Positions 5,657-13,610 are shown, numbered from the stretch's first letter. The stretch is 32,173 nucleotides of DNA from Pseudoalteromonas sp. H71 (GCF_001468485.1 NZ_LODI01000026.1:1-32173); one strand, 5' to 3'. Numbers and translations are program-made. The notes: generated by a model from the letters alone, not told the origin.

Positions 5657-7050
5657 TGAATACATTATTTTGGTTTAGGCGCGATTTGCGCCTTTTTTCG
5701 AATGAAGCGTTAATAGAAGCGCTAAATAATGGCGCTAAACACGCCATTTTTTTTGTTTGCGAAAAGCAGTGGCAACAGCACCAAGCAGCGCCCATACAAA
5801 TTGATTTACTTAAGCGACGTGTTGCTTATTTACAAGACCAACTTGCCAATTATGGTATAACGCTTCATGTAATTAATGCCCCTAGTTTCGACGACTGTGA
5901 AACTGAATTACTTTCGTTTTGTGAAACTAACAACATTGAGCACATTATTGCTAATACAGAATACGAATTAAACGAAGTTAATCGCGACAAGGCCGTTCTA
6001 GCACAGTGTGACAAACGTTCTATTACTTTTACGTTATATGAAGGGGATTTAATTGCGCCTGTTGGTAGCGTTAAAAACCAAAGTAATGAAATGTATAAAG
6101 TATTCACACCATTTAAACGCGCATGGTTAAAGCAATATCAAGACACCCACTTTAGCTTGGCGCGATGGCCACTAGAGCAAAATCCTATAAAAATTGAAAA
6201 AAGCCAGTACCTTGAAAGCGATGGTAGCTCGGATAAATGGCCCGTTGATGATGAAACACTTTTAACCGTTGTTGATAATTTTATTTGCGATAAGTTAACA
6301 AGCTATGACGACCAGCGTGACATCCCCAGTGTTAAAGGGACATCGGGTTTGAGCCCATATTTAGCGCTGGGTATAGTTAGCCCAAAACAACTATTGATCA
6401 ATATACAGCAACGTTACCCCGACATATTCACCACATCAAAAAGTAAGACATTTACGTGGGTTAACGAGCTAATTTGGCGAGAGTTTTACAGGCACCTTAT
6501 TGCAGAGTACCCGAGGCTTTCGCGTGGTGAAAACTTTAACGAGAAATACAATCCGGTTGTTTGGCGCAAAAACGAAAAAGAGTTTAAAGCATGGACCGAA
6601 GGGCGTACTGGTTACCCATTAGTAGATGCAGCCATGTTACAACTAAAGCAAACTGGATGGATGCATAACCGTTTACGAATGGTAGTAGCCAGTTTTTTAA
6701 CCAAACACTTATTAATTGACTGGCGTGAGGGTGAGCGCTTTTTTATGCAGCACCTTATTGATGGTGATTTAGCCTCAAATAATGGTGGCTGGCAATGGGC
6801 TGCAAGTACAGGCTGTGATGCGCAACCGTATTTTAGAATTTTTAACCCTATTACCCAAAGTGAGCGATTTGATCCGACAGGTAAGTTTATACGTAAGTAT
6901 TTGCCTGAGCTTGAAAATGTGCCAGATAAACACATTCATTTCCCACATACTTACTTAGCTGCAACAGGCAAAGGAAGTGAATGTTATTGGCCAGCAATTG
7001 TTGATCACAAAGCTGCACGTGAACGTGCGCTCGCTGCATTTAAGGTATGA
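5656..7050 (+). CDS. phrB: Class I deoxyribodipyrimidine photolyase
   Basis: This 464-residue flavoprotein repairs cyclobutane pyrimidine dimers using blue light. The N-terminal Rossmann-like antenna domain starts LFWFRRDLRL. The C-terminal FAD domain contains TSGLSPYLALGIVSPKQ, ELIWREFYRHL, GRTGYPLVDAAM, TGWMHNRLRM, GDLASNNGGWQW and the terminal FDPTGKFIRKYLPEL. The length and motif set fit microbial class I enzymes, and the Trp residues needed for electron transfer appear present. Photolyase is a known target of the sigma-E/ChrR response in Rhodobacter. The DNA encoding the FDPTGKFIRK motif also reads as a good ECF promoter (6870-6896) for the genes that follow. Confidence 0.96.
   Translation: MNTLFWFRRDLRLFSNEALIEALNNGAKHAIFFVCEKQWQQHQAAPIQIDLLKRRVAYLQDQLANYGITLHVINAPSFDDCETELLSFCETNNIEHIIANTEYELNEVNRDKAVLAQCDKRSITFTLYEGDLIAPVGSVKNQSNEMYKVFTPFKRAWLKQYQDTHFSLARWPLEQNPIKIEKSQYLESDGSSDKWPVDDETLLTVVDNFICDKLTSYDDQRDIPSVKGTSGLSPYLALGIVSPKQLLINIQQRYPDIFTTSKSKTFTWVNELIWREFYRHLIAEYPRLSRGENFNEKYNPVVWRKNEKEFKAWTEGRTGYPLVDAAMLQLKQTGWMHNRLRMVVASFLTKHLLIDWREGERFFMQHLIDGDLASNNGGWQWAASTGCDAQPYFRIFNPITQSERFDPTGKFIRKYLPELENVPDKHIHFPHTYLAATGKGSECYWPAIVDHKAARERALAAFKV
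6870..6896 (+). promoter_or_regulatory. ECF-type promoter motif inside the photolyase gene
   Basis: TGATCC (6870-6875), 16 bases, CGTAA (6892-6896), followed by G. This is the best of the three motif copies in the window and has the same 16-base spacer as the others. It lies about 155 bases before the SnoaL-like gene and could give that part of the operon extra expression. It also encodes a conserved protein motif, so a chance match cannot be excluded. Confidence 0.45.
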
Positions 7051-7051
7051 T

Positions 7052-7480
7052 ATGGATAACCAGTTACCAGTAGATAAATTTGTTGATATTTACCAGCAAC
7101 TCAATAGTTCTAACTTGGATTTATTAAGTGATATTTATGCCGACAACATTCAATTTATTGATCCAATGCACGAAATTAACGGCATAGTAAGTTTGCGAGA
7201 CTATTTTGCAAATTTATATAGTAACGTTAAGCACTGTCAGTTTGATATTACAGATTCGTTTGGTATTAATAACAATGCATTTGTCTATTGGACAATGCAT
7301 TATTCACATCCCAAGCTGGCCTCTGGCAAAACCATATCTGTGCAGGGGCATAGCAAATTAATTTTTGATAATGAAAAAATTATTAAGCACCGTGATTACT
7401 TCAATGTCGGCGAACTACTCTACAAACACATCCCTATATTAGGCAGTGTGGTTAATTACATTGATAAAAGGGCGGGTTAA
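7052..7480 (+). CDS. SnoaL-like / NTF2-fold protein
   Basis: The product is 142 residues with the cone-shaped NTF2/SnoaL fold pattern: LLSDIYADNIQFIDPMHEINGIVSLRDYFANLY at the N-terminus and later strands ending VQGHSKLIFDNEKIIKHRDYFNVGELL. Family members include isomerases, cyclases and proteins of unknown role; the ligand cannot be read from sequence. AAGG lies 6 bases before the ATG at 7052, which comes directly after the photolyase stop, so a longer version that starts inside phrB is rejected. It ends 2 bases before the SDR gene. Similar genes accompany the DUF1365/CFA cluster in other marine bacteria (recall, not checked). Confidence 0.8.
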   Translation: MDNQLPVDKFVDIYQQLNSSNLDLLSDIYADNIQFIDPMHEINGIVSLRDYFANLYSNVKHCQFDITDSFGINNNAFVYWTMHYSHPKLASGKTISVQGHSKLIFDNEKIIKHRDYFNVGELLYKHIPILGSVVNYIDKRAG

Positions 7481-7482
7481 TT

Positions 7483-8193
7483 ATGGTTACCTTAATAACA
7501 GGCGCAACGTCAGGTATTGGCGAGCAATTAGCAATTAAATATGCACAAATGGGTGACACTGTTATTGCATGTGGCCGTAATACAGAAAAATTAGCGGAGC
7601 TTTCAAAACATAAAAATATTGAAAGTTGTAAGTTTGATGCAACAAGCCTAAAAGATATTAAAGAAGCAACGATTGGGTACCCGCACTTTGACCGCGTTAT
7701 TCTAAATGCAGGCAATTGTGAATACATAGACGATGCGAAAAACTTTGACAGTGCCCTGTTTGAACGAGTAATTAATGCCAATTTACTGTCGGTAGGCTTT
7801 TGCCTAGAGGCGTTGCTCCCCAAAGTTAAAAGTGGCGGCCAGTTAGTTATTGTTAGTTCAAGCGTTACATACTTACCGTTACCACGCTCTGAGGCTTATG
7901 GTGCGTCTAAAGCGGGCGTGAGTTATTTAGCTAAAAGCCTAGCCGTTGATTTGACCGATATAGATGTAACGTTAGTTCACCCAGGATTTGTTAAAACACC
8001 TCTAACAGAAAAAAATGATTTTCCTATGCCTATGGCAGTGACCGCTGAAGAAGCAGCTGATTATATGATCAAAGGAATAAACAAGCGACGTAAAGAAGTA
8101 CATTTTCCGTATCGTTTTACGCTTATATTAAAAGCATTGCGGATTTTACCTTTACCGCTTTGGCTTAAAATAGCAAAAGGATTAACCCGTTGA
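7483..8193 (+). CDS. Short-chain dehydrogenase/reductase
   Basis: This 236-residue SDR has the cofactor motif TGATSGIG at residues 6-13, NAG in ILNAGN, a catalytic serine in VIVSSSVTYL, and Y139-x3-K143 (YGASK). The PGFVKT segment after the active site is typical of the family. It should oxidise or reduce an alcohol/ketone with NAD(P)H; the substrate is unknown. In this operon a lipid-linked or fatty-acyl substrate is plausible. Its C-terminus (LTLILKALRILPLPLWLKIAK) is hydrophobic and may touch the membrane. The stop overlaps the TTG start of the next gene by four bases. Confidence 0.9.
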   Translation: MVTLITGATSGIGEQLAIKYAQMGDTVIACGRNTEKLAELSKHKNIESCKFDATSLKDIKEATIGYPHFDRVILNAGNCEYIDDAKNFDSALFERVINANLLSVGFCLEALLPKVKSGGQLVIVSSSVTYLPLPRSEAYGASKAGVSYLAKSLAVDLTDIDVTLVHPGFVKTPLTEKNDFPMPMAVTAEEAADYMIKGINKRRKEVHFPYRFTLILKALRILPLPLWLKIAKGLTR

Positions 8194-9446
8194 AAAAAAT
8201 AGCAATAATTGGAACTGGTGTATCAGGTTTAACCTGTGGGCATTTGCTTCACAAACACTACGATGTCACTTTATTTGAAAAAAACGATTATATTGGCGGG
8301 CACACTGCGACAGTTGACGTAGCTGTTAAGGGCGTTAATTACGCAGTGGATACCGGCTTTATTGTTTTTAATAACAGAACCTACCCTTACTTTGAAAAGC
8401 TACTTGCTCGCATTGGCATAAAAAAGCAAGAAACCCAAATGAGTTTCAGTGTTCATAATGAGGCAACAGGCTTTGAGTACAATGGCCATACCTTCACCAG
8501 TTTGTTTGCACAAAGAAGAAATATTTTTAGGCTTAAATTTTGGCGCTTGTTATCTGACATAGTTAAATTTAACAAACTATGTAAAGCCATACACGAAAAA
8601 GGCGAATACCAACAATCTCAAACATTGGGCCAGCTTCTTAATGAGAATCAGTTTAATGACTTTTTTAAGTATCATTATATCCTACCCATGGGCGCAGCTA
8701 TTTGGTCTACTAGTATTAAGGAAATGGAAAATGTAGGTGTAGAGTTTTTTGTAAAATTTTTCTTTAATCATGGCCTTTTAGATATTACAAATAGACCTCA
8801 GTGGTATGTTGTGCCGGGCGGTTCACGCGAATACATTAACCCATTAATAAAAGGGTTCGCTGATAAAATAAAGCTTAACACTGATATCAAATCGGTAATT
8901 CGTGCAAATGACCAAGTAACCATTGAACTTACCAATGGTGAGCAGCATATATTTGATAAGGTGGTTTTTGCTTGCCACTCAGATCAAGCGCTTAAATTAC
9001 TTGGTGATGCCACAAGCCAAGAAAAGTCTGTACTTGGTGCAATTCCTTATACTGAAAATTCAGTAGTGCTTCACACAGATACAAATTTACTACCTGACAG
9101 AAAAGCTGCTTGGGCTAGTTGGAACTATTTATTGAACAATAACACCGACAAAGCAGCTGTTGTTACCTACCAGATGAATATATTGCAAGGTATTCAATCA
9201 GACACTCAGTTTTGTGTTACGTTAAACCACCTTGAAGGGATAGATAAAAGCAAAATATTGCGTGAATTCACTTATCACCATCCTGTTTTCAACAAAGAAT
9301 CCATTGCTGCGCAAGGTCTTAAACAAACTATCGATGGCCAAAATAATAGTTATTTTTGTGGTGCCTATTGGTACAACGGCTTTCATGAAGATGGTGTTCG
9401 CAGTGGTGTAGATGTGGCAAGGCAGTTAGGGGTTGAGTTTGACTAG
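8190..9446 (+). CDS. FAD-dependent amine-oxidase-like oxidoreductase
   Basis: The 418-residue flavoprotein starts with the dinucleotide-binding motif IAIIGTGVSGLTCGHLL, continues with FEKNDYIGGHTATVDV (the GGH variant of the GG doublet) and a conserved DTGFIVFNNRTYPYF. It ends with the second FAD-contact region (YFCGAYWYNGFHEDGVRSGVDVARQL). It belongs to the flavin amine oxidase/phytoene-desaturase-like family that regularly precedes DUF1365 and CFA-family genes. The start is TTG at 8190, overlapping the SDR stop as TTGA, with AAAAGG 9 bases upstream. The substrate is unknown; desaturation or oxidation of a membrane fatty acyl chain is a reasonable inference. Confidence 0.88.
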   Translation: MKKIAIIGTGVSGLTCGHLLHKHYDVTLFEKNDYIGGHTATVDVAVKGVNYAVDTGFIVFNNRTYPYFEKLLARIGIKKQETQMSFSVHNEATGFEYNGHTFTSLFAQRRNIFRLKFWRLLSDIVKFNKLCKAIHEKGEYQQSQTLGQLLNENQFNDFFKYHYILPMGAAIWSTSIKEMENVGVEFFVKFFFNHGLLDITNRPQWYVVPGGSREYINPLIKGFADKIKLNTDIKSVIRANDQVTIELTNGEQHIFDKVVFACHSDQALKLLGDATSQEKSVLGAIPYTENSVVLHTDTNLLPDRKAAWASWNYLLNNNTDKAAVVTYQMNILQGIQSDTQFCVTLNHLEGIDKSKILREFTYHHPVFNKESIAAQGLKQTIDGQNNSYFCGAYWYNGFHEDGVRSGVDVARQLGVEFD

Positions 9447-10167
9447 TGCTGTTTATTTAGGCGATGTTAAGCATCGCCGTTTTGCTGTTAAGACTCATCA
9501 TTTTAGTAATCCACTGTATATGATGTGGGTTGACCTCAATAACCCAGAGCAATTGAATAATAAGCATAAATGGTTAGGCACTTCTGGTTCAAAAGCATTA
9601 AAGTTTAATGAATCAGACTATTTTGTTAATAGTCCCCACAATAATGATGCTTCAATCATTGAACGTGCAAATCATCAGTTATTATCGCTCGGTGTAACAG
9701 AGACTTTTAGCCATGTTTACATGCTTGGACAGCTTCGTTGCTTTGGTATTTACTTTAGCCCAGTAAACTTCTTTTTTTATGGTAATAGTGGCAGTGAATT
9801 TAAGTACATGGTCGCTGAGGTTAGTAATACACCATGGAATGAGCGACACTACTATTTGATACCTCTAGAGAAAAAAGTGAACTTTAAAAAAGTATTTTCC
9901 GTATCACCCTTTATGAATCTTGATATGAACTATCATTGGACAATCAGGTTAACGCAAGATAAAACATTGATTCATATTGAAAATAAGCGGGATGGTGAGT
10001 TGCTATTTGATGCTACTCTTCGATTAACCCGCAAAGAACTGACTGAAAAAGAAATGAGTCAGTTGTTAAAGCGTTTCCCAGCAATGACGTGGACAATATT
10101 TAAAGGTATTTATTACCAAGCGTTAAAGCTATTTATAAAAAGAGTGCCTTTTTTAGGCCATTCTTAA
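9439..10167 (+). CDS. DUF1365 family protein
   Basis: The protein (242 residues) shows the DUF1365 signature: VYLGDVKHRRF near the start, MMWVDLNN, LGQLRCFGIYFSPVNFFF and EVSNTPWNERHYY, then SPFMNLDMNYHW. DUF1365 genes are found next to FAD oxidoreductase and CFA-type methyltransferase genes in many bacteria, including sigma-E/ChrR-linked loci, but the reaction has not been settled to my knowledge. Two TTG codons compete as starts. The one at 9439 has AGGGG 6 bases upstream and gives the usual family start, while the one at 9433 has none. The gene overlaps the FAD oxidoreductase by 8 bases. Confidence 0.88.
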   Translation: MTSAVYLGDVKHRRFAVKTHHFSNPLYMMWVDLNNPEQLNNKHKWLGTSGSKALKFNESDYFVNSPHNNDASIIERANHQLLSLGVTETFSHVYMLGQLRCFGIYFSPVNFFFYGNSGSEFKYMVAEVSNTPWNERHYYLIPLEKKVNFKKVFSVSPFMNLDMNYHWTIRLTQDKTLIHIENKRDGELLFDATLRLTRKELTEKEMSQLLKRFPAMTWTIFKGIYYQALKLFIKRVPFLGHS

Positions 10168-10216
10168 AAGTCACAAATTACATGTAAGCAGTAATAAAAA
10201 TAACATAGGTGTTCTA

Positions 10217-11479
10217 ATGGAAAAAGTGTCTAGCTTAAATTGCGAACAAAACACAGGCTGGTTTACAGGGCTTTATAAAAAATTAGTATTTAAAGCCTTT
10301 TCTTCAATAGAAACAGGGCAAATTACAGTGATTGATGAAGATCTGCAGCTTGTTTTTGGAGATGCATCATCTGACTTAAAAGTAACGGTAACAATCCACG
10401 ACAAAGCAATGTATAAGGCATTTGCGTTGTCTGGCAGTGTTGGTGCAGGCGAATCTTACATTTTAGGTCAATGGAGTTGTGACAATCTAACCCGACTAAT
10501 TGAGTTGTTTGCGATAAATGAGAAGCAGCTGGATGAATTCGAAAGAAAATTTGCATTTTTCAGTAATATTGCTAACAGGTTGACTCATTTAAAAAACAAA
10601 AATTCTCAGTCGGGATCGAAGAAAAACATAGTTGCTCATTATGATTTAGGTAACGATTTATATGAGTCGTTTTTAAGTAAGGAGATGCTTTATTCGTGTG
10701 CAGTATATCCCTCAAAAGATGCCAGTTTAGAAGATGCTCAGCAACACAAGCTAAAGCGTATTTGTGAACAGGTTGAATTGAAAGCCGGTGACTCAGTAAT
10801 AGAGATTGGTACAGGGTGGGGGGCATTTGCAATTTTTGCGGCAACGCATTATGACTGCCAAGTAACGACTACAACGATATCTGATGAGCAATACGATTAT
10901 GTCGCTCAAAAAGTTAAAGAGCTAGGCTTAGAAAACAAAATAACGCTGCTTAAACTTGACTATCGGTTGCTGACAGGCAAATACGACAAGTTAGTGTCAA
11001 TTGAAATGATTGAGGCGGTGGGCCACGAATATCTACCTAGCTTCTTTACGCAGTGTGGGTCCTTGTTAAAAGACGATGGCGCAATGTTGATACAGGCAAT
11101 CACTATTAGCGATCAGCGTTATAAGCACTACCTTAAAAATTCAGATTTTATCCAGCAGTATATTTTCCCAGGTGGGTGTTTACCCTCATTAAACGAAATG
11201 AGTGAGCAAATTAAGAACAACACCGATATGGTTATTCATACTGTTAGTGATATTGGAACGCATTACGCAAGAACGTTAGCTGATTGGCGTGAGCGCTTTA
11301 TCAAGAGTTGGCCAGACCTAGACCGCTCAAAATTTGATGACCGCTTTTATAGGCTATGGTTATTTTATTTTGCGTACTGTGAAGGTGCATTTAGAACCCG
11401 TGCAACCAGTACCGTACATTTAATGGCGCGTAAACCTCGCTTTAGTAGCAGTGTAGATGAAATTGCACTCGCTTACTAA
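10217..11479 (+). CDS. cfa: Cyclopropane-fatty-acyl-phospholipid synthase family methyltransferase
   Basis: This 420-residue SAM-dependent enzyme modifies unsaturated acyl chains in membrane phospholipids. It has the N-terminal lipid-binding domain (about 1-130) and a C-terminal methyltransferase domain starting KNIVAHYDLGNDLYESFL, then MLYSCAVYP, the SAM loop VIEIGTGWGAFAIFAA, LVSIEMIEAVGHEYLPSFF and YIFPGGCLPS. These are standard CFA-synthase motifs. Paralogs in such operons may methylate rather than cyclopropanate the double bond, so the exact product is uncertain. A CFA-type gene is a known sigma-E target in Rhodobacter. AGGTG precedes the ATG after a 49-base gap, the widest within the first part of the operon. 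Confidence 0.92.
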   Translation: MEKVSSLNCEQNTGWFTGLYKKLVFKAFSSIETGQITVIDEDLQLVFGDASSDLKVTVTIHDKAMYKAFALSGSVGAGESYILGQWSCDNLTRLIELFAINEKQLDEFERKFAFFSNIANRLTHLKNKNSQSGSKKNIVAHYDLGNDLYESFLSKEMLYSCAVYPSKDASLEDAQQHKLKRICEQVELKAGDSVIEIGTGWGAFAIFAATHYDCQVTTTTISDEQYDYVAQKVKELGLENKITLLKLDYRLLTGKYDKLVSIEMIEAVGHEYLPSFFTQCGSLLKDDGAMLIQAITISDQRYKHYLKNSDFIQQYIFPGGCLPSLNEMSEQIKNNTDMVIHTVSDIGTHYARTLADWRERFIKSWPDLDRSKFDDRFYRLWLFYFAYCEGAFRTRATSTVHLMARKPRFSSSVDEIALAY

Positions 11480-11960
11480 TTTTGTTTTGTTTCAAGCAGT
11501 GTGGTTTTTATCATTACTGCTTGAAGGAAAATCACTTTTATTTAGTGCGATTGTTATTGTTTTAATGTTTTATTTATCAAAACAAAAAAAACAAGACGCA
11601 TTACTCTTACTGAAAGCACTCCCAATTGCATTATTGCTCGAATATATTTCTGTAGAGCTTGGTTTACTTGCGTTTAAGGTCGATCCATTTCCTTTGTGGT
11701 TGGTTTTTCTATGGGCCGCACTACTACTATCATTAAACACATCGATGCACTTTTTGAGTCGTTTAAAATTTTGGCAAGTTTTTGTTGTTTGTTTGGTTTT
11801 TGCACCTGCTAGTTATTGGGCGGGGGCACGATTTAACGTAATTGATTTAGGGTTACCCCTTTGGCAATTTTGGTTAGCCTACGGTGCGATGTGGTCAGCA
11901 GCCTTTACGTTCATTGTACTTATAAATCAAAAAATAAAGTCGATAATACCTCCTACTTGA
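11457..11960 (+). CDS. DUF2878 family integral membrane protein
   Basis: The 167-residue protein is strongly hydrophobic with about five membrane helices (including NFVLFQAVWFLSLLLEG at the start, a central FPLWLVFLWAALLLSLN and WQFWLAYGAMWSAAFTFIVL at the end). It fits DUF2878, a family seen beside CFA/DUF1365/DUF3833 genes. Its function is unknown; it probably supports lipid modification in the inner membrane. Its start overlaps the end of the CFA gene by 23 bases, suggesting translational coupling. Confidence 0.82.
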   Translation: MKLHSLTNFVLFQAVWFLSLLLEGKSLLFSAIVIVLMFYLSKQKKQDALLLLKALPIALLLEYISVELGLLAFKVDPFPLWLVFLWAALLLSLNTSMHFLSRLKFWQVFVVCLVFAPASYWAGARFNVIDLGLPLWQFWLAYGAMWSAAFTFIVLINQKIKSIIPPT

Positions 11961-12003
11961 GGCCGGTTTACCTAGTTAATTTTTTATTTAAATAAGGACT
12001 TTA

Positions 12004-12495
12004 ATGTTGAAAGCACTCATTAATACAACTTTGCTGTACCTATTATTATGTACTTCTGCTTTTGCTAATGCTGAATTTAGCAAAGTGGGTGAGGGTAGAA
12101 TGGAGTATTTGTTTTGGGATGTATACGACGCCACCTTATATAGCCCTTCTGGCGATTATGTTTTGGGTGAACACCCTGTCAAATTTAAGCTTATCTACTT
12201 ACGTGATTTTGAAGCCAAAGAAATTGTAAAAGCAACTAATGAGCAGTGGGAGTTAATTGGTAAGGAAGATTTAGTTAATAAATACGATAAGCAGCTTTTA
12301 TCGCTTTGGCCAAACATAAGCAAAGGCGACTCTTTAACCTTGGTTACAGACGAACAAGGCAAAAGTACTTTTTTGTTTAACGATGAAAAAGTAGGTGTAA
12401 TTGATGATATTGCCTTTTCGAGTGATTTTTTAGCTATTTGGTTAGCTGAAAATACGTCTGAACCGGCTTTAAGAAAAAAACTATTAGGGAATTAA
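12004..12495 (+). CDS. Secreted chalcone-isomerase-like protein
   Basis: The 163-residue protein has a signal peptide (LINTTLLYLLLCTSAFANA, cleavage near residue 22) and the bacterial chalcone-isomerase-like pattern: FSKVGEGRMEYLFWDVYDATLYSPSG, FKLIYLRDFEAKEIVKAT, and a final FSSDFLAIWLAENTSEPALRKKLLG. These periplasmic proteins have the chalcone isomerase fold, which also binds fatty acids in plants, but lack proven enzymatic activity. In this operon it may bind or carry a modified acyl chain (inference). AAGGA precedes the ATG. It ends one base before the DUF3833 gene. Confidence 0.85.
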   Translation: MLKALINTTLLYLLLCTSAFANAEFSKVGEGRMEYLFWDVYDATLYSPSGDYVLGEHPVKFKLIYLRDFEAKEIVKATNEQWELIGKEDLVNKYDKQLLSLWPNISKGDSLTLVTDEQGKSTFLFNDEKVGVIDDIAFSSDFLAIWLAENTSEPALRKKLLGN

Positions 12496-12496
12496 A

Positions 12497-13036
12497 ATGA
12501 CTATTAATAACGCGTTAAAAATGACTTTTGTGTGCGTACTTGCGCTCCTTTTAGTTAGCTGCTCTGCACCTAGCGTTGAGCATTACAGTAAAACAACCCC
12601 CAATTTTGACTTTAAAACGTTCTTTAGCGGTAAATTAAAAGCCTACGGCGTAGTGCAAGACTTTAAAGGTGAATTAACCCGTAAGTTAGTAGTTGACATG
12701 AACGCTACGTGGGAGGGCAACCAGGGCGTTATAGAAGAAGATTTTGTGTATGATGATGGTGAAACACAAAAACGCATTTGGAAAATAACCCTTAACGATG
12801 ATAACACGCTTACAGGTACTGCTGCTGACGTTCTTGGTGTAGCAAAAGGTAAGAGTGATGGCAGTGTATTTCATTGGAATTATAACGTTGAGCTTCCTTA
12901 TGACGGGAGTACTTTAGACGTTAATTTTGATGACTGGATGTATTTGGTAACACAATCACGCTTGATTAACCGCACATCTATTGTTAAGTTTGGTGTCGAG
13001 GTCGGGGAAGTGACCTTAGTTATCGAAAAAATATAG
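12497..13036 (+). CDS. DUF3833 lipoprotein
   Basis: The 179-residue product has a lipoprotein signal (MTFVCVLALLLVSCSAP; lipobox LVSC, lipidated C22). The following domain is rich in beta strands and matches DUF3833: FDFKTFFSGKLKAYGVVQDF, then LTRKLVVDMNATWEG, FVYDDGETQKRIWKI and FDDWMYLVTQSRLINRTSIVKFG. The family is probably an outer- or inner-membrane-anchored lipid-binding protein of the lipocalin-like type. It is the last gene of the sigma-chrR cluster; no clear intrinsic terminator follows. Its regular presence beside CFA, DUF1365 and DUF2878 genes suggests a joint role. Confidence 0.85.
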   Translation: MTINNALKMTFVCVLALLLVSCSAPSVEHYSKTTPNFDFKTFFSGKLKAYGVVQDFKGELTRKLVVDMNATWEGNQGVIEEDFVYDDGETQKRIWKITLNDDNTLTGTAADVLGVAKGKSDGSVFHWNYNVELPYDGSTLDVNFDDWMYLVTQSRLINRTSIVKFGVEVGEVTLVIEKI

Positions 13037-13166
13037 TTTTTACATGTTGATGAACACGCACCAAAATTGTACAAAAATTAAGTCTTTGTTAACACAAGAT
13101 GCTGTATTTTAGCGGAAATTAATATAATTTTATGTGTTTTATAAGATTTTAACTAAAAATTGCAAT

Positions 13167-13196
13167 TTGCTGTTGCTAACTTTTAAAAAATACATA
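13167..13196 (+). promoter_or_regulatory. Possible sigma-70 promoter of the HU gene
   Basis: TTGCTG (13167-13172) and TACATA (13191-13196) are separated by 18 bases, about 48 bases before the HU ATG. The match is only moderate. A short hairpin TTTTGC-GAAG-GCAAAA (13205-13220) follows in the predicted leader and could affect translation. Confidence 0.3.
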
Positions 13197-13243
13197 AAGA
13201 TAGGTTTTGCGAAGGCAAAATAATAACGAATAGGAATCTAACA

Positions 13244-13519
13244 ATGAATAAAGCTCAATTAGTTGAAAAAATTGCTACTGACGCGGAAATTTCTAAAGCC
13301 GCTGCTACCCGTGCGCTAGACGCATTTACTGGTGCTGTAACTTCTGCACTTAAAGAAGGTGATTCAGTAGCATTAGTTGGTTTTGGTACTTTCTCAGTAA
13401 AAGAACGTGCAGCACGCACTGGCCGTAACCCTCAAACGGGTGCTGAGATCCAAATCGCAGCGGCAACTATCCCAAGCTTTAAAGCAGGCAAAGGCCTTAA
13501 AGACCAAGTAAACCTATAA
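13244..13519 (+). CDS. hupB: DNA-binding protein HU-beta
   Basis: The 91-residue histone-like protein has the whole HU sequence: [11 protein letters not shown] at the dimerisation end, [20 protein letters not shown], the DNA-binding arm [18 protein letters not shown] with its intercalating proline, and a terminal [27 protein letters not shown] and the [10 protein letters not shown] arm are closer to HU-beta than HU-alpha of E. coli. HU bends and compacts DNA as a dimer. The gene is monocistronic, with about 207 bases of upstream sequence and a strong terminator immediately downstream. Confidence 0.95.
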   Translation: MNKAQLVEKIATDAEISKAAATRALDAFTGAVTSALKEGDSVALVGFGTFSVKERAARTGRNPQTGAEIQIAAATIPSFKAGKGLKDQVNL

Positions 13520-13540
13520 TTGGTTTTACAAATTAATTGA

Positions 13541-13569
13541 AAAAAGGGCTAATAAGCCCTTTTTTTTTA
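13541..13569. terminator. Bidirectional intrinsic terminator between hupB and ilvH
   Basis: AAAAAAGGGCT-AATA-AGCCCTTTTTT forms a GC-core stem flanked by A and T runs on both sides, so it can stop transcription of hupB (plus) and of ilvIH (minus). Confidence 0.9.
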
Positions 13570-13610
13570 TATTCTAAAAGCCGTATTTAAACGGCTCCGT
13601 ATCAGTAAAG

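Noticed and set aside
7002-7027. Further ECF-like motif TGATCA-N16-CGTG about 25 bases before the SnoaL-like gene
   Set aside because: Two mismatches at key positions (A after TGATC, and CGTG instead of CGTA); inside coding sequence; weaker than the copy at 6870.
10323-10844. Two minus-strand ORFs inside the CFA-family gene
   Set aside because: Low-complexity shadow frames on the opposite strand of a conserved enzyme gene.
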